DNA of 64,000 bases from Thysanoteuthis rhombus (lineage: Eukaryota; Mollusca; Cephalopoda; Oegopsida; Thysanoteuthidae), in NCBI GenBank assembly GCA_963457665.1, contig OY735207.1, forward strand, positions 56,070,779 through 56,134,778. The letters run 5' to 3'. A program made the translations under genes and the position numbers. A model generated the notes under the pieces. That model saw only the letters and a program-made list of their open reading frames with translations. It was not told where the DNA came from and did no database searches. This document shows positions 35,200 to 46,074 of this stretch, piece after piece. Numbering within the stretch: the stretch's first letter is position 1; every line of letters begins with the position of its first letter.

Positions 35200-35380
35200 T
35201 AAGATTCAATGCTAAAGGACGCAAATGAATTTACATTGCAAATTGAATCCCCCACTGAAAGCTTCATTGGTGTGGCTTGTATGCGTAATATATCGCCAGT
35301 CAGCTAGCCAGCTAGACCAACTTGAAGAAGAGGTAGAAACCTATGTTGACAGTTTCGGCGACGGTTCCTAATTTGCATAC
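35200..35380 (+). repeat. Family 1, short copy
   Basis: Starts at 'gctaaaggacgcaaatgaat' and reaches 'gaaacctatgttgacagttt'. The A-rich centre is deleted. Confidence 0.65.
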
Positions 35381-35384
35381 AATG

Positions 35385-35785
35385 CTTTGTCTAATAAACA
35401 AGAACGAACGTTGAATGAGGCGTCTACCATAAAGTTTAAATGCTATTATTGGTAAATCACTTGACGTTGAGCAGGAGATTTTTTTTTCAGGCAATCAGAA
35501 TCTCATCAAGAAACTTTTCTATCAAGTTCCAAGTATATACGTCACTATTCAGCTGATAAAATTGATTTCAAAACATAAATTTTGAACGCAAGTATCGCCA
35601 GACCCTAATGTGACTCCGAGAAGAAGAATTTTTTGTAAGTGAAAAGCACATTATCAAGGGAGCATAACTGTCTTGTTTCAAGTAAATCTGAGTTGAAATT
35701 GCTGAGGAGATCAATGTTAAAACAAAGTTTCAACGGCATTATTGCCAGGTGACCCTGAATGGAAGATAGATATGACTTGAAACAG
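35385..35785. other. No gene seen
   Basis: Two short minus-strand frames without recognisable domains. Confidence 0.5.
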
Positions 35786-35789
35786 TAGA

Positions 35790-36180
35790 GGATCAATATT
35801 GGTACCTGCCGATCGACAAACGCCTCTAAAAATAAAGATAACTCAATATCATAGTCAATTATTGAACAACCGTCGCGTCAAAGTTCAGTCGAAGATTAAA
35901 TATGATCACTGGAAAATATCAAAAAACGGAATCTAGATTTTATTAATAAACCTGTCAAAATAAGGCCCCCAAAAGGTAAAAAAAAACTTTTCAAAAGAAA
36001 CGACAAAAAGAAGGGCTCTAGAAGAGTTCTGATGCTTATTTTCCAGTCTATGGATAAAACGGTATGATCGAAAGCGCTGGAATATACAGACAGACATTAA
36101 CAAATACACGCAAATATAATTAAAAAAAAGTCAGAGCCTTTTGTCATCTTTGATGGCTACGGTTGTTTCATATTGCTTCC
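35790..36180 (-). repeat. Family 2, internally deleted
   Basis: 'caattattgaacaaccgtcg' is followed after a deletion by 'aaacctgtcaaaataaggcc' and 'ccagtctatggataaaacgg'. Confidence 0.72.
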
Positions 36181-36189
36181 AGATATTTC

Positions 36190-37078
36190 AGTAACTATTT
36201 TAATATTCTACCAGATCAGAATTGCATTGCGTTGTTCTTCATCGGACATTTTCTCTCAGCAAGGATTGTTAACAAATCTTTGAGCTTTATTGGACCAAGA
36301 TTTGACTAGTTTCAAAAGTTCTCATTTTTTGTCTCACTCAGTGACGTCAGCTATGCAATGTTTATAACGAATTAATTATTTTTACTGACATTTTTCATGG
36401 CACAATGTAGGGAAGATGGTCCCGATTGTGAAGTTCCATACACTCGCTCTCATAATGTTGAAATGGTGCACAGATATAAAAAAAATCAATTTATTCAATG
36501 CAATAACAATATAATTTATGTATTAAATCATGTTCTTCTTTCATGAATTTCACACGCACTCACTCGATCTTAAAAACGGCGCACAGGAGTCGTGCATCGT
36601 TTTTAACATTGAGTGAGGTGAGTAATTGTATAAAACCTCTCAAATTACAATTGGGACCACTTTCTTTACACTGTGCTTTTCTTTTTAAGGCAAAATAAAT
36701 GATACGTGGTTTTAATTTGATTAAAGCAATCGACGTCACCAAGTGGAAAAGAAATGTTGAGAATTTCTGAAACCATTTAAATTTAGGTGTAATGAATTGC
36801 TCACACGCCCGATAGTTCCATTCTGGCATGTGTCATACCACAAACGCCTATAGTCATATAATTAGTTCATTCTTAATAAATTGCCCTCATAGGGAAGCAA
36901 GCTGATCGAATCACGTATAGACACTCAAAAGATGATAGAAAACATGGTTTCAGTTTTTTTTAACGAATGAATTTGCATTACAATGCTAATAAAACATTAT
37001 TTATCTCAATTGTCTTACCGTACGAGAATCTGACTTCAGGTAAGAATGGTTGAGAAGCTGAAATCATGGTACATAACA
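36190..37078. other. No gene seen
   Basis: No repeat or gene recognised. The 89-codon minus-strand frame at 36560-36829 has no known motif. Confidence 0.5.
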
Positions 37079-37081
37079 AGA

Positions 37082-37287
37082 TTCATCATCATCATCATCA
37101 TCATCATCAGCAACATTTTTTAGTATCCGTCGATGGGCAAGGACCTTTGCCAAGATTCGCCAGACCCCCTCTCTCTCTCTCCCTATCTTTCTTTCTCTTC
37201 TCTTTCTCCCCTCTTTCGTGAGCGTCACAACAGAGCCAGCACTTTCTGAAATTATCTCGTTCGTCACGAAATCTTATATTTTGTCAG

Positions 37288-37365
<78 letters not shown>

Positions 37366-37480
37366 TCTCAAAGGATCCAAGTTGTGAATGGTAATGTCCT
37401 GCGGTTGTCTACCATTCTCGCAACAGGACCAACCCATTGTCATTTATGTTTTCAATGAAGATTCTATGAAGGTTGAGTTT
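37082..37480 (-). mobile_element. RTE-type LINE 3' end split by a microsatellite
   Basis: RTE C-terminal sequence lies on both sides of an (AT)n(GT)n tract at 37288-37364, and the (GAT)n tail is at 37082-37109. A CT-rich stretch at 37166-37215 also sits inside the copy. Confidence 0.8.
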
Positions 37481-37559
37481 ACCCCGCAGAAAAGATTAAG
37501 CTAATGCGTTCTTCAAAGAATGCTTTATCGGGATAAGAAAACAATCTACCGTCACTTTG

Positions 37560-37725
37560 TCTGTCTAGTAGGAGGTATGGATTGAAAGGGGCATACAGGA
37601 TGGGATTAGCGGGCCGATTTCAAACAGCGTGTGTTCTTTCGCATTAATGCTCTTGAAAAAAGGCATGAATCCGTCACTTCTCTCCTAGCAACGAATAAAT
37701 AGTATGGCAGATGGGTATGTTTAGC
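37560..37725 (+). repeat. Family 5
   Basis: Keeps 'cagcgtgtgttctttcgcat' and 'aaaaaggcatgaatccgtca'. The tRNA-like part is reduced to 'ggccgatttcaaaca'. Confidence 0.55.
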
Positions 37726-37729
37726 TATG

Positions 37730-38250
37730 ATCAACATCTACTTTGAGAAACGATTCTCAACCAGCTTGAAGAAGGATGTGTTCTGTCAGGCTATCTTGCC
37801 CTTGACACACCCTCAAAGAAAAGATCCGTGGTTCCTCACCGTCTCCTCACTGGGTTACAGGGTAGGTGAAAGTGAGGAAAGGTTTTTTTCAATAGAGATT
37901 GACGTCATCGAATATCGATTGTCTACCGTCAGATTCTGTTTCCGTGCAAAGTTTTGATGACTGGTGAGTTTCCTTTGATTATTAAGCTGCGGGGTAACCT
38001 TTGTAACGAACAGAATCGTAATTCACCGTCTGGGATTTTCTAATGATGGATTTTCTTCTGTATTGTTCCCAGTGTTCAGTAATGAACGAACGTCTTGTCT
38101 GGCTTTTGAAACGAAGCCGTGACAATAAATCATCAGTTGTTCTTGCCATGACCAAGTTTTTTTTCTTCTTTGGGATGACAGCCATTCAGGAAAGAATCAC
38201 AAAGAAGAGCGACAAACAATCCCTTCAGGAGATAATTAAGCCAATTCAAG
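37730..38250. other. No gene seen
   Basis: 'caaagaagagcgacaaacaa' at about 38200 is echoed near 38523 ('cacaaagaatcaccacattc'), so this stretch may hold a diverged relative of the following repeat. Confidence 0.4.
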
Positions 38251-38254
38251 TCTC

Positions 38255-38545
38255 GTAGCTGTTACAAGTACAGGGAAGCATGTGCAAGTAGCCTAACGGT
38301 CAACAGTACACAAAATGGAACCAGCAAGCCGAATTCAAAGTTCAGCTGAGGCAGTTTGTGTTCACTTTGCATTATTGTCTTCGGGAAAGCGATATTCAAT
38401 GCGTGAGTAGCAAGACTGGGCCCTTCAGCCTTGGTCGGCAACCCCTGCAGGAGACGGATAACCTTGAATTCCAAAAAAGGAATTCCTATTTTTGCTTCAA
38501 GATGACAACCATTTTGGGCAAATCACAAAGAATCACCACATTCCC
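38255..38545 (+). repeat. Family 5, longer copy
   Basis: Has 'gtagcctaacggtcaacagt' and 'gccgaattcaaagttcagct' (A- and B-box-like), the 'gtttgtgttcactttgcatt' block, and a 3' part with 'cctgcaggagacggataacc'. Confidence 0.55.
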
Positions 38546-38639
38546 TTAACGAGTTGGTTGATCAAATTCAAGACTTTTATTTGATTGCTACGTACGAAAT
38601 ATCGTTTCTAGATATTCAGGATGGTATCCAGTCGCATCC

Positions 38640-38870
38640 GACATATTTTCAAGACTGTGGTTCAACATCCAACTGATTCCTTTCAGTTCTTCCCGGGTGC
38701 AGGCCTGGGCAAGGTTATATGGGAGACCAGCAGTTACCCATGCCCTCAGTTTCCCCTCTCGATGCAATGAGGTTGTGCAATGGAAGGGCTTGGTCAGATA
38801 CAGGTTGGCACCCTGCCGTCGCATACGTTGTCAGAGCGGGGCAGTAAACATTGGATTGACTTAGAGACTA
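38640..38870 (+). repeat. Stretch resembling a conserved mollusc SINE domain
   Basis: 'gcaatggaagggcttggtca', 'gatacaggttggcaccctgc' and 'gtcgcatacgttgtcagagc' recall a domain I know from mollusc SINE-type repeats ('ccaagggaagggc..', 'ggcaccagtgacgtcgc'). This is from memory and not checked. The minus-strand 78-codon frame across it is likely incidental. Confidence 0.35.
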
Positions 38871-39098
38871 CTGCTCGTGGTTTTCATTTCACGTCTGTCC
38901 TTCTCCAAGATCAGTTTCCTTCCAAAGCCAGAGAGCACAGTCTGCCCTACTATTTTACACTACTTCACACCAGATGCCAGATGGTCATCGCTGGAAACTG
39001 CACAAGAACCGATCTCATCGAATCTCCAGCCATCCTCTCAGCATTCCTGTGGTTTCCAGCAGTGCCATGGTTTTCACTTTATTACCAGTTGTTTGGTG

Positions 39099-40016
39099 GT
39101 TTGATATATTGTGCTGTCTTGTGATTTCTCCATGTTATGTTGAGCATCTATTTATTTACTCTCCCACCAGATCAAAATGCAACACAAGGTCAGGGATTTA
39201 CGTGGTGAAAATAGGAGCAAACCATGAAAAATAGCCCCAATTGATGCGACTTTGGTTGCTGAGCAATCGTGGTTTGCTAAAACAACCGTAGTTGCGAAAG
39301 CCTCAGGACAAGCCTGACCTGTTCCTTTATTTGCAATGGGACAGTGCTGCCCTGGGGCAACGGATCTCCTGCAGCTAGGCTGAGTAAGAGTGGGAGAGCC
39401 AAAGGACGAATACAAAGGCTCCCAATGCGCATAGCAATGTGCAGCCTCACTATAACCTCATTGGCTATCACTTTGCACCGGCACCCTCAGTTTTAGTTGC
39501 TCACCACAACACAATGTCCGGCCTATTCGACAGGCAAGTTTCAGTACCAGCGCCTCAGTCTATGCCATGTAACAGATACTACTCCTTAATCCATGCCAAA
39601 AAAGCCAGAAAAGAGTGTGAGGTTGGACATGATTCTCTCATGTGCACACTGCATGCTTCTCAGTTTGTGGGTTTGTATCTTGGTTATGTTCCATCTTTCA
39701 GCTCAACGAGTGAGTATTGGGAGTATGCATTCATAACGATGGTCCGAGATATCAAAGAATCCATTTGAAAACTCAAATGGTAATGGGCTGGTCATGTTGC
39801 GAAAATGAAGGATAACCGATAGACCCACGACTCACAACATGGATCCCAAGGGACCACATGCTAAAACCGCAGCCGACAGAGTACACGATGGAGAGATGAA
39901 CTAGACAAATTCAGAAAATACTGGCTCTGCAACGCCCATGATAGAGAATTGTGGCAGTTCCTTGAGAAGGTCCATGTCCAACGACAGACGTTAAAAGACA
40001 TGATGATGATGATGAT
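39099..40016 (+). mobile_element. RTE-type LINE with 5' inversion (twin priming) and nested insertion
   Basis: 39741-40016 is a normal sense 3' end, from 'gatatcaaagaatccatttg' through 'gacaaattcagaaaatactg' to a (GAT)n tail. Immediately upstream, 39099-39147 and 39630-39740 carry the preceding part of the RTE in the opposite orientation. This is the layout left when second-strand priming occurs inside the growing cDNA. The inverted part is split by 39148-39621. Confidence 0.8.
39148..39621. mobile_element. Insertion nested in the inverted RTE segment
   Basis: About 474 bp interrupts the inverted RTE part. It is bordered by imperfect direct repeats, gttgagcat (39139-39147) and gttggacat (39622-39630), consistent with a decayed target-site duplication of nine or more bp. 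It contains 'cctgcagctaggctgagtaa' and 'gggacagtgctgccctgggg'. An A-rich stretch near the right end (ccaaaaaagccagaaaag) hints at a SINE-like element. Identity unknown. Confidence 0.6.
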
Positions 40017-40109
40017 GCTTGGTGGTCATCATTGGAGACGGAGTGACGGTAAGCCTCCTCAAATCTGCAGCCTCCCCACCTCCGGGATCTTCATCTATCA
40101 CAGTCGCTC

Positions 40110-41415
40110 TGTGGTTTGAAGTGTCTCAACCTTCCCCGTTTGTCTAACATTCATGCCGCGTTCATTGTAGCTGTTAGAGTATTGCTGACGACTGGTGATC
40201 GTTACTCTCATTTTTCCGGTCCCCTACCAGTCTTCTTGCAAACTCCAGTAATGCTGTGGTGCATAGTCTCAATCTTTCCCCATCTTAAGCTCCTCCAATC
40301 TTGTATTTAATGTGTTAGGCACCGTTCCAAGCACGCCAACTATTATTGACTCTACACTGACTTTCATGTTCCATAATTTTCTCAGCTCCAGGGCCAAGTC
40401 CTGGCAATTTCCCAATTTTTCCCTTTCTTTCGTATCCACTTTGTGGTTGACCGGTACAGCCATTTTTATGATTTGGCATATTCTTCTTCCCTTGTGCACA
40501 ATTACAAGATCTGGTCATCTTTCTTGGATGGGTTGGTCTATTTGGATGTCGAAGTCCAAGAAAAGTAATTTATGGTTTCTACTTTCCAGGACAGTCTCTG
40601 GTTCGTGGTAATATCATATATCTTCATGAACAGATTCTATTTGTTTGCATAGTTCTCAGTGTATGATTGTTGCTACCCTATTATGCCTGTTCTTGTTCTC
40701 TCTCTGGGCAAGTTTTGTACATTCGTTAGTAATGTCGATTTATCGTCTTGTCCATTTTTTGTTTTTTTTTAATTTTTCACCGAAGGGATATTTGCAGATC
40801 TCCTGGATTCTATCGATCTTTACCTTGACTTAGTTTGTCCTGATGCATTTGTTTTTGGTTGTCATGATGCGAGATTCTGTTTCTTTCGTCAGGTATCCTT
40901 TGTGCAGTTATGTATATGATCCTCCATCTGTATTTTGAATTCTTATTTTTCATTCCTTGTTTTCATTACAACTTAGTTTGAATATTCTTCATTATTTGTT
41001 GCACTGATTTGAGCATTTTTCATAGTATCTTCACTACGTTCTTGGACATGCTTCTTTTTCCTATCCTGTTTTTGCCATTTGGTATGTCTTTTCACATACA
41101 ATCCGTTTGTGTCAACTCTTGGGTGTTGGGCATCGTCATAAGTTTCTTAGTTCGCTAATCCATTAATTGGAGTTCTTCCTTAGTCCATCCAAACAATGAA
41201 CCAGTGTATCTTAAAACCAATACTGCCCATGTATCTATCCTTTCTATAATATCTTTACGATTTAGCTTAGTTTCCAGTATGTTTCTTATTCTCATAAAGC
41301 ATTTCTTTTTTCCATTTTCTCATTCATTTCCTTTTGTTTTATGAAAATACATTCGATCAACCGTCAGTATTTATATCGATTTTGTTTGGTTGCCGCTCTG
41401 ATAGATTTGTTATCC
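40110..41415 (-). pseudogene. RLE-type LINE, C-terminal half (late RT region, zinc-knuckle region, PD-(D/E)XK endonuclease)
   Basis: Reading the minus strand with several frame changes gives recognisable blocks in order. VDLPDNKSIRAATKQNRYKY and RNILETKLNRKDIIERIDTW are followed by LRYTGSLFGWTKEEL, from the region after the RT palm. Next come YLTKETESRIMTTKNKCIRT and ECTKLAQRENKNRHNRVATI, around the usual CCHC motif, which is not intact. The endonuclease follows: FDIQIDQPIQER-stop-PDLVIVHKG, then CQIIKMAVP and CQDLALELRKLWNMKV, ending at ELKMGKD before a stop at about 40264. The PD and the following hydrophobic strand fit a restriction-like endonuclease. Domain order (RT, zinc knuckle, endonuclease) is that of the R2/R4/NeSL group. 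At least six stops or frameshifts make it a dead copy. Confidence 0.78.
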
Positions 41416-41626
41416 GGTAAGTCTACTCCTTATCATCATTGATAATATTAGTAATGATTTGATTGACTCATAGCTTGATTCACTCGGATTATAGTCTTTC
41501 ATCGTATTCATTGAGGGCTGGATTTTCCCCAATTTTGAATGAACGGCTTCAAAGAATATTCTGCACCTAATATTCAAAAGCAAAACCGTAAATAAAAAAA
41601 TCTGTATTCTAGCAGACCCTGTAGCG

Positions 41627-41725
41627 CTGTGGTCTGCATAGTCACAATCATTCCACTTATTCCCAGCTCCTTCAATCTTGACTGTAATACCTTCGGTGCT
41701 ATTCCTTTGTATTTCTTTTAGTCGT
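41627..41725 (-). mobile_element. RLE-type LINE, extreme C-terminus of another copy
   Basis: The minus strand reads APKVLQSRLKELGISG and then MQTTALQG. This matches the 'GTVPNTLNTRLEELKMG' stretch of the neighbouring copy and the 'LQKTALLGTARIL' tail of the family. It lies just upstream of that copy in the same orientation, so it is a separate insertion or a duplication. Confidence 0.62.
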
Positions 41726-41729
41726 ATTA

Positions 41730-43453
41730 TATGATGTAAACTATTTGTAGACTGATGCTCTGTCTAGGAGAGGCATTCAATTATTGGTGTTGATGAAGGC
41801 AAAAATAAATCTTTTTCGAAACACACCCTTAAGCATAAGATCTCTTATAAGAAAAAAACATACTTTTGTTTGATGAAATTGAGTATCAGACCGATTAATA
41901 TCGGGTTTATATTTCTAACTATAAAAATAACGATTCCACCATGATTGATTGAGTGTGTCATATAAATAACTGGAAGTTGAGTTTCAAAATATATTTAAAA
42001 AAGAAAAAAGAATTAACGCAAGATAAACTCGATTTGAAGAAAAATTATTTTCCTTAATGATCGATTGAGTAGATTATGGAAAAAAATCGCTCACTTTTAC
42101 TGAAAACGTAGTGAAAAATATATTTATTTATTGTGAATGTTGCTCGCGGGTCAACACAGTTCAAAGGTCAAATAAACCAGTCCCTACTTTCCCCATACAA
42201 TAACTGCTGCGTGTTTGTTTAAAATGCGTCTTTTTCTATACTGATAACACGAAATGTCAAGATATAATTAAATTCGTGGTAGTTACTTTTTCGGTTTCTA
42301 TTGTAAAACCCTGAGGGAGGTAATTCAAATTTCTGAATCGTGTCTTAAACGTGCATCCATATTTAATGAAATGCTCTCGTGTGTAATTGGAAAATATTCC
42401 TTAAAAAGACATCTATTTGATTTGGCAAAACTTTATTGATTTTTAAAACAGGGTGGTTGTAAGATGACAATGCTTGAGAAGTGTCCAAGTAGGATAAAGA
42501 TTAAAAATTTAATTTGAAAAAATTGAAAATAAACCGTTAAAAAAAATTAGCGGATATTTTTTTTGTGAATTCCAAAAATGCACTTGATATTTCAGTAAAA
42601 AAGACAGTTAAAAAATTTGCAAACAAAAAATGTTTTAGTTTCATCGCTTCCCATATTTTTCAACTCAGTGAATATTGAAAAAATAAATGCTGCAATTTTA
42701 AAAAAGAAAAAAAAAAAAAATCTGAACAGGTCTAATCATCCCGAGACCAATCTTCATAGGAATGTAAATGTAGGTTAGTTGGGGGGGGGGTGAAAAAATA
42801 ATCCCTTGAGTTTTTCTCACAAAATACCCTTTCCCTAAAAAAATGGCGATTCATCCATAAATGAATAAATCCCGAAAATTTAAAGAAATTAGATCAGTGG
42901 GTAATTTTCTGGTAAAATTTGAAAATCTGTTCATTTGGGGCTGAATTATTCTGATTCAAATTATTAACTTTGTTCGTTCAGTGTATACAAGTTTCCATGC
43001 ACAAATATATCCGGGTTTATATTGATTGCACGAATAGTTTTTACAATCTTTATTCTTATTAATAATTGAGAGATTATTTGAAAAAAATGTCTGGTTACGA
43101 GGGAGTAGTGCTTCAATCGACACACGTCTCTTTGTTGTCAAAAATCCACGAGAGTAAATTATTTGCCAATCTCCAAAAGCACACTATTGCTAGAAAGTCG
43201 GTCGAATCATTGTTTGATTTTAGGGATTAGAAATCCAAAGTAAGGAAGATCGAGGACAACGCTTTCCGTAAATGTCTGCAGGTCTGGTTACTTCGCGATG
43301 TTCTTGAGAGTGATAAGAAATTTTGGTTGGGCTCTTTGGAAGTGAAGATACACTTTGAACTCAATCGAAATATTCAGAAGAGAGACATGTAGAGGGTTGA
43401 AATTCAGGAAATAAGGGATAGTGAAAGAAAGAACAGGCAAAGGGGGGGGGGAC

Positions 43454-43484
<31 letters not shown>

Positions 43485-43780
43485 AAGAGAAGATGGTTAT
43501 GGTTAAAAATTTAATTATAAGTCTTTTACTAATAGATCCAGACAAAAGTCATACATAGCAACATAAAAAAAGTAGTGTCTTCCCATGTCTCATGACACAT
43601 GAGACAATTATTTTTGTCTCAAATCAATCGCTCTTTAGAGTAATTGAGGGGGTTTTGTTGGGCTAAGGTGCTAGCCCGAATCAGTTAGTTTTTTTCCGGC
43701 CTAATATGGACTGCATTACAACAGAGATAGATCTAAACTTTTTCAAAAGACATTAGTACGAAGTGAAAACGATCTGTTCC
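41730..43780. other. No gene seen
   Basis: AT-rich, with homopolymers at 42705-42720 (A) and 42781-42790 (G), and a (GA)n run at 43455-43485. At 41786-41820 'ttgatgaaggc' and 'cgaaacac' weakly resemble a hammerhead core. Confidence 0.5.
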
Positions 43781-43784
43781 CGCG

Positions 43785-43895
43785 TGTGTTTGAACGCTGT
43801 CCGCCAAGTCTATTTACCGGGCATCTAACCTTTTGGGTTCTCCAATCTTCAGCTGAGGCAGACCCAAAATCCCTAGCTACACCTCTCATTAGAAC
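43785..43895 (-). mobile_element. Possible hAT-type terminus
   Basis: The minus strand reads 'gaggtgtagctagggatttt' and then 'gggtctgcct', similar to non-autonomous hAT ends of the 'CAGTGGCGTAGCTAGGG' type. The opposite terminus was not found. Confidence 0.35.
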
Positions 43896-44128
43896 GAAAA
43901 AAAAAAAAAAAATAGAAAAAGTGTAGATCAAACCATAAAAGGACAAAAACTGGAATACAACGGTAAGTTGTAATTTTGGGGTCCATTCAACAATTACTTG
44001 CAATCAGTCAGAGGGTTCGGTGGGAGGGATTTTTGGCCTGCGTCATTTAGCGAAGATCGGTATCCTTCTTACGAAGATTAACGAGATCACCATAGCAGCT
44101 CTGTGCATTACGCCATGCAGCTCATGCT

Positions 44129-44180
44129 TCCTGGTATTTCCAGACAGTTACCTAATCTAAGGTTAAGGATTTAGAAATAT
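44129..44180 (-). repeat. 5S rRNA-derived fragment
   Basis: Only the 3' terminal block ('aggtaactgtctggaaatac' and 'caggaagc' on the minus strand) is preserved. The GC-box region is lost. Confidence 0.55.
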
Positions 44181-44300
44181 TTTATTTCAATTTTTCGAAC
44201 GAGAAAATCACACCTGAATTTAAAAGAGGAAAATAATATCGTCTGAACCGGCAATACTGGGCACACAAATTCAAAAAAAAAAATGAAAGAGAAACATTAA

Positions 44301-44651
44301 AATTGGCAATATTGGACTTGCAGTTTCGAGGAATACATTAAAAAAACATATCCAAGACGGCAAGTATGTTCCGTGATCACAAGAGCCAATGCTTCCAACG
44401 CGATTTTAGCCGTAACAATTCCGAGGCAAATGCTAACGTTGAGTAGAATTGATGCGAAGAATTCTTTTTTCCAATCTGTCGGTGTGAATGCAGAGATTGA
44501 AGAACCATTCTGCCAAAAGAAGGGGCAAGATTCTGCAGACGGTGCCAAAATCAAATTGGCCGAAAGTCAAATGCAAGAATTTGGCAGTTATCACGGATTC
44601 ACCATTTCTGTTTTTATGATGGGCAATTTCTTCAAGGTGTTTGCCGAGTAG
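44301..44651 (+). CDS. Open frame of unknown function, possible exon
   Basis: A plus-strand frame is open from after a TAA at 44298-44300 to a stop at 44651. After a TTGCAG (44318-44323) it reads FEEYIKKTYPRRQ, then SRIDAKNSFFQSVGVNAEIE and SYHGFTISVFMMGNFFKVF. The stretch is less AT-rich than its neighbours and free of simple repeats. No polypyrimidine tract precedes the AG, and there is no in-frame ATG before 44430. The opposite strand also has an 85-codon frame with a hydrophobic segment (ASILLNVSICLGIVT), so the coding strand is uncertain. I recognise no family. Confidence 0.25.
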   Translation, partial: NWQYWTCSFEEYIKKTYPRRQVCSVITRANASNAILAVTIPRQMLTLSRIDAKNSFFQSVGVNAEIEEPFCQKKGQDSADGAKIKLAESQMQEFGSYHGFTISVFMMGNFFKVFAE

Positions 44652-44860
44652 ACGCTTAGAGAGAAATCCTCTACAAGTACGAAACGGGGTAATTCTTGGC
44701 GATGATCAATACTTATTTGCTATTTGAAGAAAAAAAAACATAATATATGACCTCAGGTTCGGTCTCTGGAGATTCTTTGATATAATTCCAAGGCATCATA
44801 AAGAAAAAACATATCGAGTTTGTCCAAATTTAACTGAAATCATACTTGGCACAGAAGTAA

Positions 44861-45376
44861 TCCTGTCGCCTGTAAGTTCTGTCGAGCCGGGGCACAGTTG
44901 CGATTACCAATGACGGTTTACTAACGCGTAGTACAGATCTACATAAGCAATATCAAGCTTGACCAGAACTCGTCCTGCGTTCGATTGAACCTATAAGTAC
45001 TAACAAGCCAGGCTCAGTTGCGTTGCTACTACCATTGATGGTTCACTAATGCGTGATATGGGCCTGCATAAGCAATGACACACCGTCAAGCTTGATCAGG
45101 ACTTGTCTTGTGATCGAATTATCCCGTAAGTTGCGACAAGTCAGTCACAACTGCGATATTATTGTCGATGATTGTTAACTAAGGCGTGGCACGGGTCTGC
45201 GTAAGCAATGGCAAGCCATATCAAGCTTGACCAGGACTTGTCCTGTGATGGAGTAGAGGTCATAAATTCTGACAAGCCAGGAGCACTTGTAATGCCATTA
45301 CCAATGATGGTTCACTAAGTCGTGGTACTGCTGTGCGTAAGCAATAAGAAGCCATATAAAGCTCTAATATGACTCA
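44861..45376. repeat. Tandem repeat, about 135-bp unit, four copies
   Basis: Units begin with 'tcctg' or 'tcttg' at 44861, 44973, 45106 and 45241, with a partial at 45377. Spacings are 112, 133, 135 and 136 bp, the first unit being shortened. Each unit holds 'gacaagccagg', 'ccattaccaatgatggttca', 'tgcgtaagcaat' and 'atcaagcttgaccaggactt'. Identity between the middle units looks like 70-80 percent by eye. Confidence 0.88.
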
Positions 45377-45379
45377 TCT

Positions 45380-45795
45380 TTTGATCACATTCAGTTTGCT
45401 TTAATGTCTTTTTCTTCACCAGCCAGGATCCCACCCTAAACTCGATTCCATATCAAACTTGTCGCTGGGTAGCGGCGAGTAAACAACCTTATTTAAGCAA
45501 GTTGTAAACGCTATTGTTTAGCTATGGCATAAGGGTGTCGTTGAGTAATTCTTCCAGCACCTGCTGCAAATACGTATTCATGGGATAACGAAAGGGAAAA
45601 TGATTAAAGAAAAAAAAAGGGTTAATTTTGCTGTATTCGAGGAGCCAGCCCAATCAAAAGTAAAATAGATACCGATGTGCTATATGTATTACGCGTATAA
45701 GGTACATTTGTGGAGCTACAAGGATGTACATTCAAACATTCGTCCCGTACTAGGTGAAGAAAAAAAATTCTTTGATTTTCCTCAAAAACTGCTCT
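45380..45795. other. No gene seen
   Basis: No recognised element. Contains a T/C-rich patch at 45405-45420. Confidence 0.5.
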
Positions 45796-45799
45796 GTAA

Positions 45800-46070
45800 A
45801 AGGGGCAGTTTATAATGCAAGCTTATGCTAAATTGGTCATTTTTTGTGTCTGGTGGTATTCACACTTGTTTTTTCTTTTCGTTCGAGCTCTTTTATTATC
45901 ATAATTTATTCATTGATTACATCCTTCCATTTTTTCAATTTTCTATTGATTACCTTCAACACTGCCTACTGCCAAAAGACGGCTCAGACATAGAGCGGAC
46001 AAGACAGATTTATTCAACAACTGAAGAAACCTATGTTGACAGCTTTGGTTGACGGTTTCCAATAGATTTT
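45800..46070. repeat. Family 1, rearranged
   Basis: 45820-45960 carries family 1 in minus orientation (gcttatgctaaattggtcat, then gtgtctggtggtattcacac). 46015-46065 carries the terminal block in plus orientation (gaagaaacctatgttgacag). One part has been inverted. Confidence 0.6.
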
Positions 46071-46074
46071 TTCT

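Noticed and set aside
34020..45376. CRISPR array considered for the regular repeats at 34 and 45 kb
   Set aside because: Units are 135-152 bp, diverged along their whole length with no unique spacers, and the setting is a eukaryotic genome.
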